This document shows, piece by piece, positions 25,872 through 36,078 of a stretch of DNA of 64,000 nt (positions within the stretch are counted from its first letter, which is position 1; every line of letters begins with the position of its first letter). Origin of the DNA: Turritopsis dohrnii (lineage: Eukaryota; Cnidaria; Hydrozoa; Anthoathecata; Oceaniidae); NCBI GenBank assembly GCA_027922465.2, contig BQMF02000261.1, forward strand, positions 434,001-498,000. The letters run 5' to 3'. A program made the position numbers and the translations under genes. The notes beneath the pieces are model-generated. The model did no database searches. It saw only the letters and a program-made list of their open reading frames with translations, and had not been told where the DNA came from.

Positions 25872-26147
25872 TGTAATACGGTGTACGTCGGTAAAACAAA
25901 ACGAAAGTTTAAACAACGTGTTCAAGAACACATGAGAGCCATACGCAATGGTGACATGGATAATAATGAAATAGCGGACCACAGTTTGAAATAAAATCAT
26001 GCTATAGACTAGGAAAATAAAACGGTTATAGACCGAGAAAGCGGTTGGATAGCCAGGAAAGTGAAGGAGACAATAAATAGCGTTGATTGGAATACCCGTA
26101 TTAACAACATCTCATAACAACTACCTGAGATATGGTTGCCAGCATAA
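25872..26147 (+). pseudogene. GIY-YIG endonuclease remnant of a Penelope-like element
   Basis: A single 92-codon frame with three internal stops encodes VYVGKTKR, then an R-x-x-E-H motif, an A-D-H-S motif and a C-terminal RKVKE segment. These are the GIY-YIG domain and its conserved following helices, typical of the C-terminus of Penelope-like retroelements. Frame is kept across the stops, so decay is by point mutation. No RT part was seen upstream. Confidence 0.75.
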
Positions 26148-26642
26148 CGAAAGGCGAACATTTAGATGATTGCGGACATTTAGAACGTACATTTACGTCC
26201 GAAATTTACGGAGATGAAGTTAATTACTATAATTAGTAATTAATTAGTGATAACTGATTGGTTGATTTTTATGTATTTCGATCCTATAATTATGACCTCA
26301 AACATACATATAGCCAAAATTAATTTAAATTTTTCCCGTAGATGACTGCAACTGTAGAAATGCAGCCAAAATAAATTTGCTTGTTCATGACATGATAAAC
26401 TCTGACTTATTCAAAGTATTTTCTTATTGTTTATTTTCAGGTCAAATTTTCTTTTATGAATGTTTCTTTGCCTAGCTGGGCAATAGCATGGGGTAATATG
26501 GGCATACCCAATGGGTTTCCGAGGAGTAGAATTTCGTTCGAGTTTTTGGCCAAAATAAGCAAAACCTTTCCAAGGTGGACACCTCTCTAAAGCAGAAAAA
26601 ATCTCTGCTCCCGTAAGTGTCCACTTTAAGGAGGTTCCACTG

Positions 26643-27124
26643 TATTCTCAGAATCGACGACTTCAACAAACACGAACAAACACAAAAGAACGAACACAGG
26701 GTCAACTGAGAGCTGCAATAAGTATCCAAAAAAATGTTGTTGTTATTTCCTCGTCATCATCAATCATAACTATGTTCACCACTGTCAATCTTCCATTAAT
26801 ATTATTCCATTGCAAAAAAACTCTAGACCTCTAGTTTTTAACAGTGTCTACTGTGAAATTCGTTTCCATTAATCAAAAAATTAAACAAAATTATCCCGCT
26901 AACGAAGATTTTTACTTTTTTGATCTCAAAATTTAAACGTTTGCCAAAGCAAACCCAAATTCTTTATATTTGCATGATGTAAGAACCCGTCAGCAATAAG
27001 CAGCAAACCATCAGCAATGACATTACAAAAATGTTGTTATGGTATTAAAAAAACTGTTTTCAAATTGAAGTGTTTTGATGGAAAATGCAATGGTTTGATG
27101 CAAAACTTTAGAACAGTAATCAGA
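26643..27124. other. Short intergenic stretch
   Basis: No feature seen. Confidence 0.4.
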
Positions 27125-27345
27125 GGGTCTGTTACAAAAATTATTGTTTTATATCGGACGGACAAATCGAAACTTATTGCTGTATAAAAAACGTTTATGA
27201 TACAATAACAAGCAAACGTTATTCGAAAGTATACTAGAAGAGACTTCCAAAACATGATTTCTACAAGGATGATAGTCAAAAAATAATTGAAACAAACAGT
27301 TATCGTGTCGGATGGACAAAATGCTAATACTTTTGTAACAGACCC
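27125..27345. mobile_element. Second copy of the GGGTCTGTTAC MITE, duplication CAGA
   Basis: It begins GGGTCTGTTACAAAA and ends TTTTGTAACAGACCC, flanked by CAGA at 27121-27124 and 27346-27349. The interior matches the reverse complement of the copy at 10026-10259. The independent 4-bp duplication confirms the ends. Confidence 0.88.
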
Positions 27346-27828
27346 CAGAGTGCTGCCCCCAAACCAAAATAAAACGGCCTGGTTCCTTTTGAAGTGACTA
27401 ATTCAACGGTTGTGCTGAGGTGACGAATCACTATAGAAATGAGTTTTTAAAGACCCCTTTGAAAATGCTAAGTAGTGATTAAAAATCTATTAATCTATTA
27501 TAATGAATGATATTTTGATATAATGAATGAAATTGACAAAGATCCTAATTAGTATCTTAACAACTTCAAAATCTAAAGTTATCAAGACATGAAGGCATCA
27601 AAATAACGTAGCAAAGTATAACTAACAACAAATATTTCAATGAGTGTCAGTTATCTTACTTCGAAATCTTATGTTATCAAGATATTAAGGACTCAAGGCA
27701 AGGTGGGCTTTACTAAGCAGAAATTTAGGAAATCAGTTGTCATGACAACGCCCAGTATAAATATAAGATTAAGCTGTTGAATTAAATTTTTTTTAGCTAA
27801 CGTGTATTTTGAACTCGATTCCTCATTA

Positions 27829-28568
27829 TGGCGCGCCAAACATGACAATAATACTTTGTCAAGAAAATAATACTTTCATAGAAATTTAATACTTTCTTTC
27901 AATTTTTTTGCCTTTTGTAAAACAAATTTCACGTATTTCAATAAAAATTGAATTAAAACACAGATAAATAGCACTTTCTTTTTGATAATCGTATTCTATG
28001 ACGAAGACTCTAATAAAACTTTCGATAAGACTTTCAATGGGCTGCTGAATGACGTAATGGACCAGGCTACCTTGTTTATCCAGCACGTGTGTGTTGATAT
28101 ATTTTTTCAAATATGGCGAATAAGCAGGATCACTGTAAACTTAGGTTTGAAGCCCATCAATAAACATAACATTGAAATTATGTAGGGTCAGTAAAATTTC
28201 GTCCAATTTCTCTAAAATTATCTAGTGAAGTAACAACTCATCATCAAAATGAATCCCCTGCAGCTCACAATAAAAGCTCGAAACTTCATGTGACAAAGCA
28301 GATACGTCATTTGCTAAGTTTTCCATTAATTGCTCATCATCAGTTTCCTTAAAGCTTTCAAATTTGGTGATTGCTTGATTCGGCTCTGGCAAAAAGCGAA
28401 GCTGCCATTTTACTTCTTTTTACTTCTTCATAAATCAGCTAAATTCCTTTTTCGCGGGAGAGCGAGACAAAATAATCATTGCCAAAGAAAGTGCATTTCC
28501 AGAGAAAGTATTAAATCACAAAGTCTAAATTTTCCTGGCAAAGTATCAATGTCACGTTTGGCGCGCCA
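27829..28568. mobile_element. TIR element with TGGCGCGCCA ends and TA duplication
   Basis: The left end TGGCGCGCCAAACATGACA and the inverted right end agree over roughly 30 bp with a few mismatches, continuing into ATACTTTG. TA flanks both sides (27827-27828 and 28569-28570). The 740-bp interior has no recognised coding region. Its only two GGCGCGCC sites are the termini. Confidence 0.7.
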
Positions 28569-30773
28569 TACCCCATCGCTTAAGGGACAAGTGCAGTGTA
28601 ATGTTTTCCATGCAAAAATATTTGAAATAAAGGGGAAACTGTAAATCCAGTTTTAAGTTAGCGTTAGCAAATAGTGAGTGTTCATAGTAACTGATAACAA
28701 TCATACCTTTTCTGATGGTGTTTTCAATATCGTTTCTCCTTACTCTTTTTAAGTTCTTCAGTTCTTGTTCTCTTGTAAGTTTGTAGATAACTGAGTGAAG
28801 TGGCATTTAGCACCACACCTTTTTATAGACATTTTCTTTTACATTTCCTAGTTGAGCGAAAGTAAGGGGAATACCTGGGAAAATACCTTAGTAATTCATT
28901 TTCAAAAGCTTTCGAAAAGGCTTATCAGGGAAATTACCCTATCACATATTAAATGCACAAAAAGCTTCTTAAAATATAAAAATTGCTTTTTACTTTCAAT
29001 ATTATATCGTTCATTAAGGGATTAATAACTCCTGCAGTGTATGGAGATTTGAAAAGTTGAAAACAAGATTAATTATTCAACATGCAATTATCATTAGTAT
29101 CTTCTGGGATGGTCCGATATTTCTTTCATGCTTGATATATATGTCATTCGAAATAAAAATTTGGCCATCATAATCAAAAAATAGAATAAAAAGACAATTT
29201 AATATCAGCAAAACCTTTTCGAGCTACTGTCCATCGTCACTACGAAAATAAAGAAGTATACTTATACAGGATGTTATCTGGATGTGTCAGATATTTACAA
29301 TAAAGATAATTTCCACCTTAAGGTGCAAATTGTCCTTTCTTATTCTCAAGTCAGCCTTGATGTGCATACGTGGTAGTCGAAGTCACTGCTTGAAAAATAT
29401 TGATGAGTTTGAGGTTGTTTCAAGTGTGTCAGGCTTAGAGTAAGAAATAGGAATGTATCTAGGTAGGCCCCTGAAAGAGGTCGTGTTTCTTTCTCTGTTA
29501 ATGGTTTTAGGAAAGAGTGTTTTTATTTATCTGTTTTTATCAAATTGTAATGTTATAAATGATTTTATTATTTATATAAACCTTTTACTGATTAATAAAT
29601 TTGTTATTTACAATATATTAAAATAATAATGCAATGAAAAAAGCAAAATACAAATTAAATTAGATTGTTGTAGCAAATCAGGTAAACTTAATGACAGATT
29701 AATTATAAAGTGGCTACCATAACGCTTATGATAAGATTTTCCAACTATTGGATATGAAATTCACATCGAAGGTAACCGAAACACTTTTGGTTGTTGGTAC
29801 CTATGTTCGGTTTTTGAAAGTTTTCATACCGCAAAACCAGATCATCCAGAAACGGGAAATTTTTGTTTAATTTATTTATATGTTCCATAGGTTATGCAAT
29901 TTCGTCAGCAAATTGGCTATATAATTCATGCGCATCAGTTATTTTTCCTGACGGTTAAAGGAAAGGGCAGAATTTTTGAAATATACTTTTCCAATTGCAG
30001 TGCAAAGTTAGCCGATCGGGAGAGGGAATCGAACTCATGTAATAGTGCAAAGTTACATTGTGTGAATGACAGTAAAAGGGAAGAAGTCCTAGGATACTTA
30101 TAAATAGAGTTTCAACTCAGAAAATTTATACGCAAAAATCCTTCCAAGACGATGGTGATGAAAGACATAACAAACAAAATTATATTTTTCAAACAAAATT
30201 AAATTATTCTGTTAACCGCTCATACATTTCAGAAAATTCTCTCCGGAATAAAAACAATTCCCAACTTTTTACTTTCAACTGACATCATGGATGACTTCAT
30301 TTTTAAAGAGAAGTGAGCAACTTCAGATATGGTTTCTAATACTTTGTTTGATTTCATTTATTTTTTGTACTCCTTTGAACGGCTATTTTTTTATAAGATA
30401 CTACTCTTTTTTAAAAAGAACCTTTATTTACCAAGAAAAGTTTTCATCTTATGATTTGACCAAAATTGATGAGGGAATTCAGTGTTTTTCTTGAAATACC
30501 AAGAAATTTCAGATATCTGGAGAAACACGTAGTAACAGGATTTCTTGTAATATATGATTCTTGGAAAATTATCATAAAAAGTGACTTTACTTTTCAATTT
30601 CTTCTTCCCATTTCTCAAACAATACACACGTGATGGAGAAATCTACCGCGCGAATAATGAGGTTTATCATGATTAGATCTCAGTCCCGTTTCAAACCCGT
30701 ATTTTCTGATCTGGTTTTGCGGTATGCTAACTTTCAACAACCACTATTTTCCTATTTTCCTATCCTACTTAAC
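28569..30773. other. AT-rich intergenic DNA
   Basis: No gene or clear repeat could be supported. Confidence 0.4.
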
Positions 30774-30911
30774 TATAGTCTGTTCAAAAAAAATGTGCAC
30801 TAATTTCAGTTATCATGTGGAAACCAGATTTAGCAAATTACATCAATTCCCTTGAGCCTGGTTTTTATATAAAAGCTGAAATTAGTGCACATTTTTTTTG
30901 AACAGACTATA
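30774..30911. mobile_element. Short palindromic MITE
   Basis: The ends TATAGTCTGTTCAAAAAAAA and TTTTTTTTGAACAGACTATA are inverted and continue through TGTGCACTAATTTCAG, giving stems of more than 30 bp around a loop of about 70 bp. The TA-rich flanks suggest a Tc1/mariner-type target. Confidence 0.8.
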
Positions 30912-31099
30912 ACTTAACTAATCGGCCTTTTATTGAACAGCGTTCTCTTGTGGAATTAGGCGGATTTGTAAAGTCAAGGAGCCTTTGCACAACAAAAATT
31001 TAATTATTTATGAGACCTTTTGAAACCTGTCCAACTCTCCTAGGTAACTACCTTAGAGATTCAAAATCCTTTCTTGTATCTACAGAAACATCATTACTT

Positions 31100-31292
31100 G
31101 CGTAGTTTCCGACAGTCGAAGATAGTAGGAAACGCAGTTTCTTATCAACTCTGGACGGAGAGTAAGGAGGAGGGCGCGCATGCGTATTAATGTAATTAAT
31201 CCCATGCGCAGTAAACGATATAAAAAAGAGGCACATGTTGGAAAATGTTTCTGAGGCGTTAACAGTACGTGTGTCAAGCTTTAACTTTAACT
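31100..31292 (+). repeat. Split direct repeat A1 of the Ngaro element
   Basis: 193 bp, repeated at 35505-35697. It contains GGGCGCGCATGCGTATTAAT and a TATAAAAAAG box, so it probably holds the promoter. The gag ATG starts 17 bp downstream. Confidence 0.9.
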
Positions 31293-31308
31293 GTTTCCAC
31301 GATTCACC

Positions 31309-31998
31309 ATGTCTATCACAAAAGAAGACATCACTGGGCTTATCGAAGCCGCTATGGATCGTGTCCAATCGTCTTTTGCAGAAACAGCAGTGAAGGCAGC
31401 TGAGCAAGCCGCTTCAAAGGCACTCGAAGGTCAAAAGTTACAGCTTGAGAAGATGAAGTCTAAAATGAAAGAAGAACGGAAAGCCGACAGCATCAACTTT
31501 CGAAAACAAGGTAACAGAAAAATGTACGAGCATCAACAAGACGTGTTGGAGTGTTTCGATGAGGCTACCGAAGAACTTTGTGCAGGAAATTTCGAGAAGA
31601 CCAAAGAAAAGCTGGATAAAGGTAAAAAGCTTGTTCTTAAAAGAATGAAAGTGATAAGATTAGCTGATAGGGAAGATTGGCTTACCGTTAACGAATATTT
31701 AAGCGACGAGCTTGCGTCTGATGAAAATGACGATTAACAAATTGCAAAGGCCATAAAGTCAGCCGCATCTAAGAGGGAAAAGAAAACTAAATCGTACAAA
31801 AAGCAGAACTTTAGTCCATATTCCAAAAGTTCATTGTCAAGATTTCGATCTGAGGGTAGACGCGAAACCTTTACCCCTATGTCTACGATGTCAACTTATC
31901 CTAAGAGGGTAAATGGACCCTGTTTTAACTGTGGCAGGTTAGGTCACATGGCAAAGAACTGTTTTCTCGCGAACGATAGACGAAATGACTCAAAAAGC
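31309..31998 (+). pseudogene. Ngaro gag-like ORF with CCHC zinc knuckle, one in-frame stop
   Basis: The ORF opens at an ATG with a good context and encodes an Ala/Lys/Glu-rich helical protein. A TAA at 31735-31737 interrupts it after an acidic DENDD stretch. The same frame then continues for 87 codons with a basic region and a C-x2-C-x4-H-x4-C knuckle (CFNCGRLGHMAKNC), closing at 31996-31998. A nucleic-acid-binding Gag is expected. The stop looks like a single substitution; readthrough cannot be excluded. Confidence 0.82.
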
Positions 31999-32129
31999 TA
32001 ATTGCCTCCCTTTTGTAAGCAATTCAGCTATCGCGCTATTTTCAACTTTGAAACCAGTTGTATGTATTTTTGCTATTTATTCATTAACTTGAGCTAGCGG
32101 TAGTACTTTCATCCCTAGTTCGGTTATTT

Positions 32130-33941
32130 TTGGATTTTTTAGGAGAGGGTACTCAGGAACCCATAGTTGCAGGCAGACTTAAGCAAAACGTCGGTTATTG
32201 GGAAAACGAACTTAAGGCTTCGAAAACGGTTCTCAATGTGATAAAAAATGGATACTCTCTTCCCTTCAGAGAAAAACCAAATCCTTTTTATGCAAAAAAT
32301 AATGCTTCAAGTTTATTGCATAAAGACTTTGTCGAAGACTCTATAAAAGAATTGATTCAAAACAAATGCGTAGTAGAAGTATCGGAACCACCATTTTGTG
32401 TCAACCCATTAACAGTAGCCGAACGAAATGATAAGCTGCGTCTTGTGTTAGATTTGAGACATATAAACAGACACTTGGATGTTAAGAAATTCAAATATGA
32501 AGATATGTTAACTTTTTCCGATATGGTTGAAACAAATTTTAAATTTTTTACCTTCGATTTAAAGAGCGGGTACCATCATATTTCTATTGCCGAAGAAGAT
32601 CAGGATTATTTGGGTTTTTCTTGGGAATTCAGCGACGGGACGATAAAGTTCTACAAGTTTCTTGTGTTGCCATTCGGATTAGCGTCGGCTTGTTATCTCT
32701 TCACGAAATTAACGAGACCTTTTATAAAGAAATGGAGAGGACTAGGGATCGTTTGCGTGATCTACATTGATGATGGTATAGCCGGAGATGCTGATCTTGA
32801 GAAAGCTTCGACGATAAGAGACATAGTAATAAACGATTTGATTATGTCTGGGTTTGTTTTAAATCTTAAAAAGTGTAAACTCGAACCAGCAACATTCGGC
32901 AAGTGGCTTGGATTCAACATCAACACCATAGATATGGAATTCTCTGTACCTACGGAAAAAATCGACTTTTTGCATTTGTTAATCGATCAGGTATTAAGGA
33001 ATGGAGTATGCACGCCTAAAATCATTTCAAGGATAGCAGGACGGTTAATTTCAATGTCTATTGCGGTGGGGCCTCTCGTGCAATTATTTACTCGTCAAAT
33101 GTACAAATTCATCGAGGCAAGAGATTATTGGTATAAAACTTACGATATAGATTGTGAGCTCGCTTTTGAATTACGTTTTTGGCGTACAAGTTTAAAAGAT
33201 CACAACGGTTTTCGCATATCTAAGGAACCCTTAACGACAAAGGTCGTTTATTCGGATGCCAGTCAAAACGGATATGGAGGATACATCGTTGAAAGATTAG
33301 GAATCGAAATCGGAAAAGGAAATTTTACCTTGTTCGAGCAGCAACAAAGTTCTACATATCGGGAGCTCTTATGCGTTCGACTCCTTCTTCAATCGTTCGG
33401 AAACAGACTGAAACACGAAACTGTTCTATGGCTCTCCGATAACATCAACGTGGCAAAAATAATTAAATTTGGTAGCACAAAACACTTATTACAAAATCTT
33501 GCAATCGATATTTTCTTCAGTGGCTTAAAAAACAATATCGTTCTTGAAAGCCAATGGCTGCCAAGGGAAGAAAATAAAAAGGCTGACGAATTATCAAAAT
33601 CCTTTGATACAGATAATTGGTCTATCGACAACGAAACGTTCAATTTTATCGAGAGTAATTACGGTAGACTAACGTGCGATAGATTCTCTGATGATTTGAA
33701 CAAGAAAACATTAATGTTCAATTCTAAATTTCATTGTCCCGGTACTTCAGGAGTAAATACATTCACTCAAAATTGGCAAGGAGAACTAAACTGGCTTTGC
33801 CCTCCAGTGAAACTGATTGGGAAAACATTAAAACATGCATTGGTTTGTAAGGCTAAAGCCGTTTTACTTGTACCCGAATGGAAGTCTTCTTATTTTTGGC
33901 CATTATTAACACGTGATGGAAAGTCATTAAACCTTTTGTAA
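32130..33941 (+). CDS. Ngaro reverse transcriptase / RNase H
   Basis: The open frame of about 600 codons has no upstream ATG. A T-tract followed by AG at about 32135-32142 looks like a splice acceptor or the site of gag-pol fusion, so the start given is only the first open codon. RT motifs: LVLDLRHIN, FTFDLKSGYHHI (motif A), LPFGLASACYLFTK (motif B) and YIDDGI (catalytic motif C). The RNase H domain follows, with YSDAS, YRELL, LSDN and a final KADELSK carrying the acidic residues. It copies the element RNA into DNA. A second, nearly identical truncated copy lies at 38013-40246. No internal stop. Confidence 0.92.
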   Translation: MDFLGEGTQEPIVAGRLKQNVGYWENELKASKTVLNVIKNGYSLPFREKPNPFYAKNNASSLLHKDFVEDSIKELIQNKCVVEVSEPPFCVNPLTVAERNDKLRLVLDLRHINRHLDVKKFKYEDMLTFSDMVETNFKFFTFDLKSGYHHISIAEEDQDYLGFSWEFSDGTIKFYKFLVLPFGLASACYLFTKLTRPFIKKWRGLGIVCVIYIDDGIAGDADLEKASTIRDIVINDLIMSGFVLNLKKCKLEPATFGKWLGFNINTIDMEFSVPTEKIDFLHLLIDQVLRNGVCTPKIISRIAGRLISMSIAVGPLVQLFTRQMYKFIEARDYWYKTYDIDCELAFELRFWRTSLKDHNGFRISKEPLTTKVVYSDASQNGYGGYIVERLGIEIGKGNFTLFEQQQSSTYRELLCVRLLLQSFGNRLKHETVLWLSDNINVAKIIKFGSTKHLLQNLAIDIFFSGLKNNIVLESQWLPREENKKADELSKSFDTDNWSIDNETFNFIESNYGRLTCDRFSDDLNKKTLMFNSKFHCPGTSGVNTFTQNWQGELNWLCPPVKLIGKTLKHALVCKAKAVLLVPEWKSSYFWPLLTRDGKSLNLL

Positions 33942-34195
33942 AGCATTTTTTGTATTTAGATCCTTTTTATATCAATAATTGTAATACAGATAGCGTTTTT
34001 GACGGATTTGCTTGCTTCAAAGCGTATGCTTTGTTTATTGATTTTTCATGATTGAATTATTTTTTTTTATAATTTTGAATTAATCTGGGATTCAACTGAA
34101 ATAAAATAAATTAATGCGTAAACCAACGTCTACTCTTTCGTGTTAAATTCTACGAATAACCGAAGAATTACTTGGTTTGTTTTGCAAACTGACGT

Positions 34196-34356
34196 CCGCT
34201 GAAGTATAGCGGAGGAGTACACGCCTAAATGTGACGACCGCTCAAGCGTAGCGGGGAAGTGCACGCCCAAACGTGGCGACCGCTCAAATGTAGCGGAGGA
34301 GTACACGCTCAGATGTAGTGACCGCTTAAGTGTAGCGGGGGAGTACACGCTCAAAT
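34196..34356. repeat. 42-bp minisatellite between RT and recombinase ORFs
   Basis: About four units of 42 bp, each carrying CCGCTcaAGcGTAGCGG (an internal short inverted repeat) and GAGTACACGC. The reverse strand reads as 14-residue repeats but shows no other sign of coding. The array is copied in the fragment at 40080-40246. Confidence 0.85.
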
Positions 34357-34425
34357 GTGGCGATCGCAAAAGCGTACATTTATTTTTATAAATTAGATTG
34401 CATCTACGGTGGGACATGGCTTCAT

Positions 34426-35406
34426 ATGGAAGAGCTCCAATCAGACCAACTTAAAGGATGGGCTTCCACTTTGCCAATGCTAATGGAATCCGCTTATGCT
34501 TCAAGCACTCTGAACAAATACACGACAGCTTGGAAAAACTGGATAGGCTGGTCATCATCCTTTCCCGAAGTCCAACATCTTCCTGCCGAACCGTTTTACA
34601 TTGCATTATACTTAAACGCACTGGTGGATTCTAAGGCAACAACGAGTACAATTACCAGCGCTTTATGTGGTATTAGATGGGGGCACGTCAACGCTGGTTA
34701 CGAATCTCCAACGACGCATCCCTTCGTTAAATTGGCTTTCGAAGGAGCAACCAGAATGGCCGCTCAGTTTTCAACCAAAAATCAGAAGGAACCTATAACA
34801 TCAGTGATGATTAACCAGCTTTATGATGTTCTAGGAAGATCGAATAACTTAGCAGACAAAAGATGCCTTCTCATAATAATTTTAGGCTTCGCCGGTTTCT
34901 TTAGAGTTAGCGAATTATTAAAAATTCAAGTAAGACACATATCGTTTACAAGTGAAGGAGCAGAAATTCTGTTACCTCAGTCTAAAACCGACCAACTTAG
35001 AGAAGGACACATAGTTCATATTTCGCAAACCTATTCAAAAACTTGCCCTGTAAGTTTGCTCAAAGATTTTTTGCATTCTACAAGTATTTCGCAATCGCCT
35101 GACGCATTCTTGATCTGCAAGCTTTCGAAAACAAAGAACGGTCATAATGTTCACGCTGATTCTCCTATCTCCTATTCTAGAACAAGAGAACTATTCATAG
35201 AAGCAATGTCTAAGGTCACGGACAAACCAAACTTATTTGGATTGCATTCATTACGGTCAGGAGGTGCTTCCGCAGCAGCGAATAATAACGTTAGTCTGCG
35301 TTTGATAGGGAAACACGGAAGGTGGAACTCAGCTACAACTAGGAACAGATGCATAAAAGACAGCAAATCTAAACGATTTCAGATTTCTTCTTCATTAGGC
35401 TTATAA
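34426..35406 (+). CDS. Ngaro tyrosine recombinase, catalytic Tyr replaced by Cys
   Basis: The frame is open from 34357, but the first ATG is at 34426, giving 326 aa. N-terminal SAM-like DNA-binding region (SSTLNKYTTAWKNW). Catalytic core: the first Arg in FAGFFRVSELL, the H-x-x-R box in HSLRSGG, and the following His in GKHGRW. The nucleophile is expected in the segment just after this (R-x-x-I-K-D-S), where codon 35350-35352 is TGC, Cys. In phage-integrase-family enzymes this Tyr forms the 3'-phosphotyrosine link, so this copy is probably inactive even though its frame is intact. It would integrate the circular cDNA of the element. Confidence 0.9.
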   Translation: MEELQSDQLKGWASTLPMLMESAYASSTLNKYTTAWKNWIGWSSSFPEVQHLPAEPFYIALYLNALVDSKATTSTITSALCGIRWGHVNAGYESPTTHPFVKLAFEGATRMAAQFSTKNQKEPITSVMINQLYDVLGRSNNLADKRCLLIIILGFAGFFRVSELLKIQVRHISFTSEGAEILLPQSKTDQLREGHIVHISQTYSKTCPVSLLKDFLHSTSISQSPDAFLICKLSKTKNGHNVHADSPISYSRTRELFIEAMSKVTDKPNLFGLHSLRSGGASAAANNNVSLRLIGKHGRWNSATTRNRCIKDSKSKRFQISSSLGL

Positions 35407-35420
35407 CACATCTTTTTAGC

Positions 35421-35504
35421 CTGATAATCGCCGCAATACTAATTGCTCCAGAGAAAAATGTTGTATTGTTTTCTTTTCCCTTGATAAGGAAGAGTAGATA
35501 AGAA
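35421..35504 (+). repeat. Split direct repeat B1 of the Ngaro element
   Basis: 84 bp, repeated at 35995-36078 with one substitution seen (GCAATAC versus GCAAGAC). It abuts A2 with no gap. Confidence 0.88.
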
Positions 35505-35697
35505 GCGTAGTTTCCGACAGTCGAAGATAGTCGGAAACGCAGTTTCTTATCAACTCTGGACGGAGAGTAAGGAGGAGGGCGCGCATGCGTATTAATGTAA
35601 TTAATCGCATGCGCAGTAAACGATATAAAAAAGAGGCACATGTTGGAAAATGTTTCTGAGGCGTTAACAGTACGTGTGTCAAGCTTTAACTTTAACT
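35505..35697 (+). repeat. Split direct repeat A2 of the Ngaro element
   Basis: 193 bp, same length as A1, differing at only a couple of bases (for example TAGTAGG versus TAGTCGG). It follows B1 directly. Confidence 0.9.
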
Positions 35698-35994
35698 TTT
35701 GATTTTTTTCTTCTTTTTATGAAATCTACGACGGAAAGCAAGTTGGCATCAGCACTAAATCACTCGTTTATGCGTGAAGGCACGGTTCGAACAATTTTGT
35801 GCGGCCTTTACCCTCGAGGTTCAGTGACTACGCATTGGGTCGAGGAATATGTGATTTTCCCCATCGGGGTTTTAGTAACGCATCCGGCTAGTCACGTGGT
35901 ACGAAATCGTGTTCGAGATATCGAGGTGTCAACCATGGAGAACATTTTGGAACGAACTCTTAATGAAACTTATTTTATTTTAGTTCACACACTA
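35698..35994 (+). other. Spacer between A2 and B2
   Basis: 297 bp with more CpG than the surroundings and an open frame continuing from A2 (35674-36075). The translation has no recognised domain. It may be part of the Ngaro 3' region. Confidence 0.4.
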
Positions 35995-36078
35995 CTGATA
36001 ATCGCCGCAAGACTAATTGCTCCAGAGAAAAATGTTGTATTGTTTTCTTTTCCCTTGATAAGGAAGAGTAGATAAGAA
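35995..36078 (+). repeat. Split direct repeat B2, right end of the Ngaro element
   Basis: 84 bp matching B1. It defines the right end of the element. Confidence 0.88.

Larger units (their letters stand above)
22436..26642. mobile_element. pogo-like TIR element with nested insertions
   Basis: The left end CAGTGAAACCTCATTAAAGC and right end TAAGGAGGTTCCACTG are inverted and flanked by TA (22434-22435 and 26643-26644). Further AAAGCGGACA-type motifs occur at both ends and near 23210 and 25505. The interior is interrupted by a CCCAG-ended element (23298-25496) and contains a dead Penelope endonuclease domain (25872-26147). No pogo transposase was seen. It could alternatively be two adjacent MITEs of this family that together mimic one element. 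Confidence 0.6.
31100..36078 (+). mobile_element. Ngaro-type tyrosine-recombinase (DIRS-order) retrotransposon
   Basis: The element is bounded by split direct repeats in the order A1 (31100-31292), ORFs, B1 (35421-35504), A2 (35505-35697), B2 (35995-36078). A1 and A2 are both 193 bp and B1 and B2 both 84 bp, each pair differing by only one or two bases. ORF order is gag with a CCHC knuckle, RT-RNase H, then tyrosine recombinase. No DDE integrase, protease or methyltransferase was seen. This gene order and repeat plan fit Ngaro-like members of the DIRS order. No target duplication is expected. Confidence 0.88.

Noticed and set aside
34130..34417. Minus-strand frame encoding 14-residue repeats
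   Set aside because: It is an automatic result of the 42-bp minisatellite (a multiple of three) and has no other coding signal.
35674..36075. 133-codon frame between A2 and B2 of the Ngaro element
   Set aside because: It runs through both repeats, has no recognised domain and starts inside A2, so chance openness is as likely.
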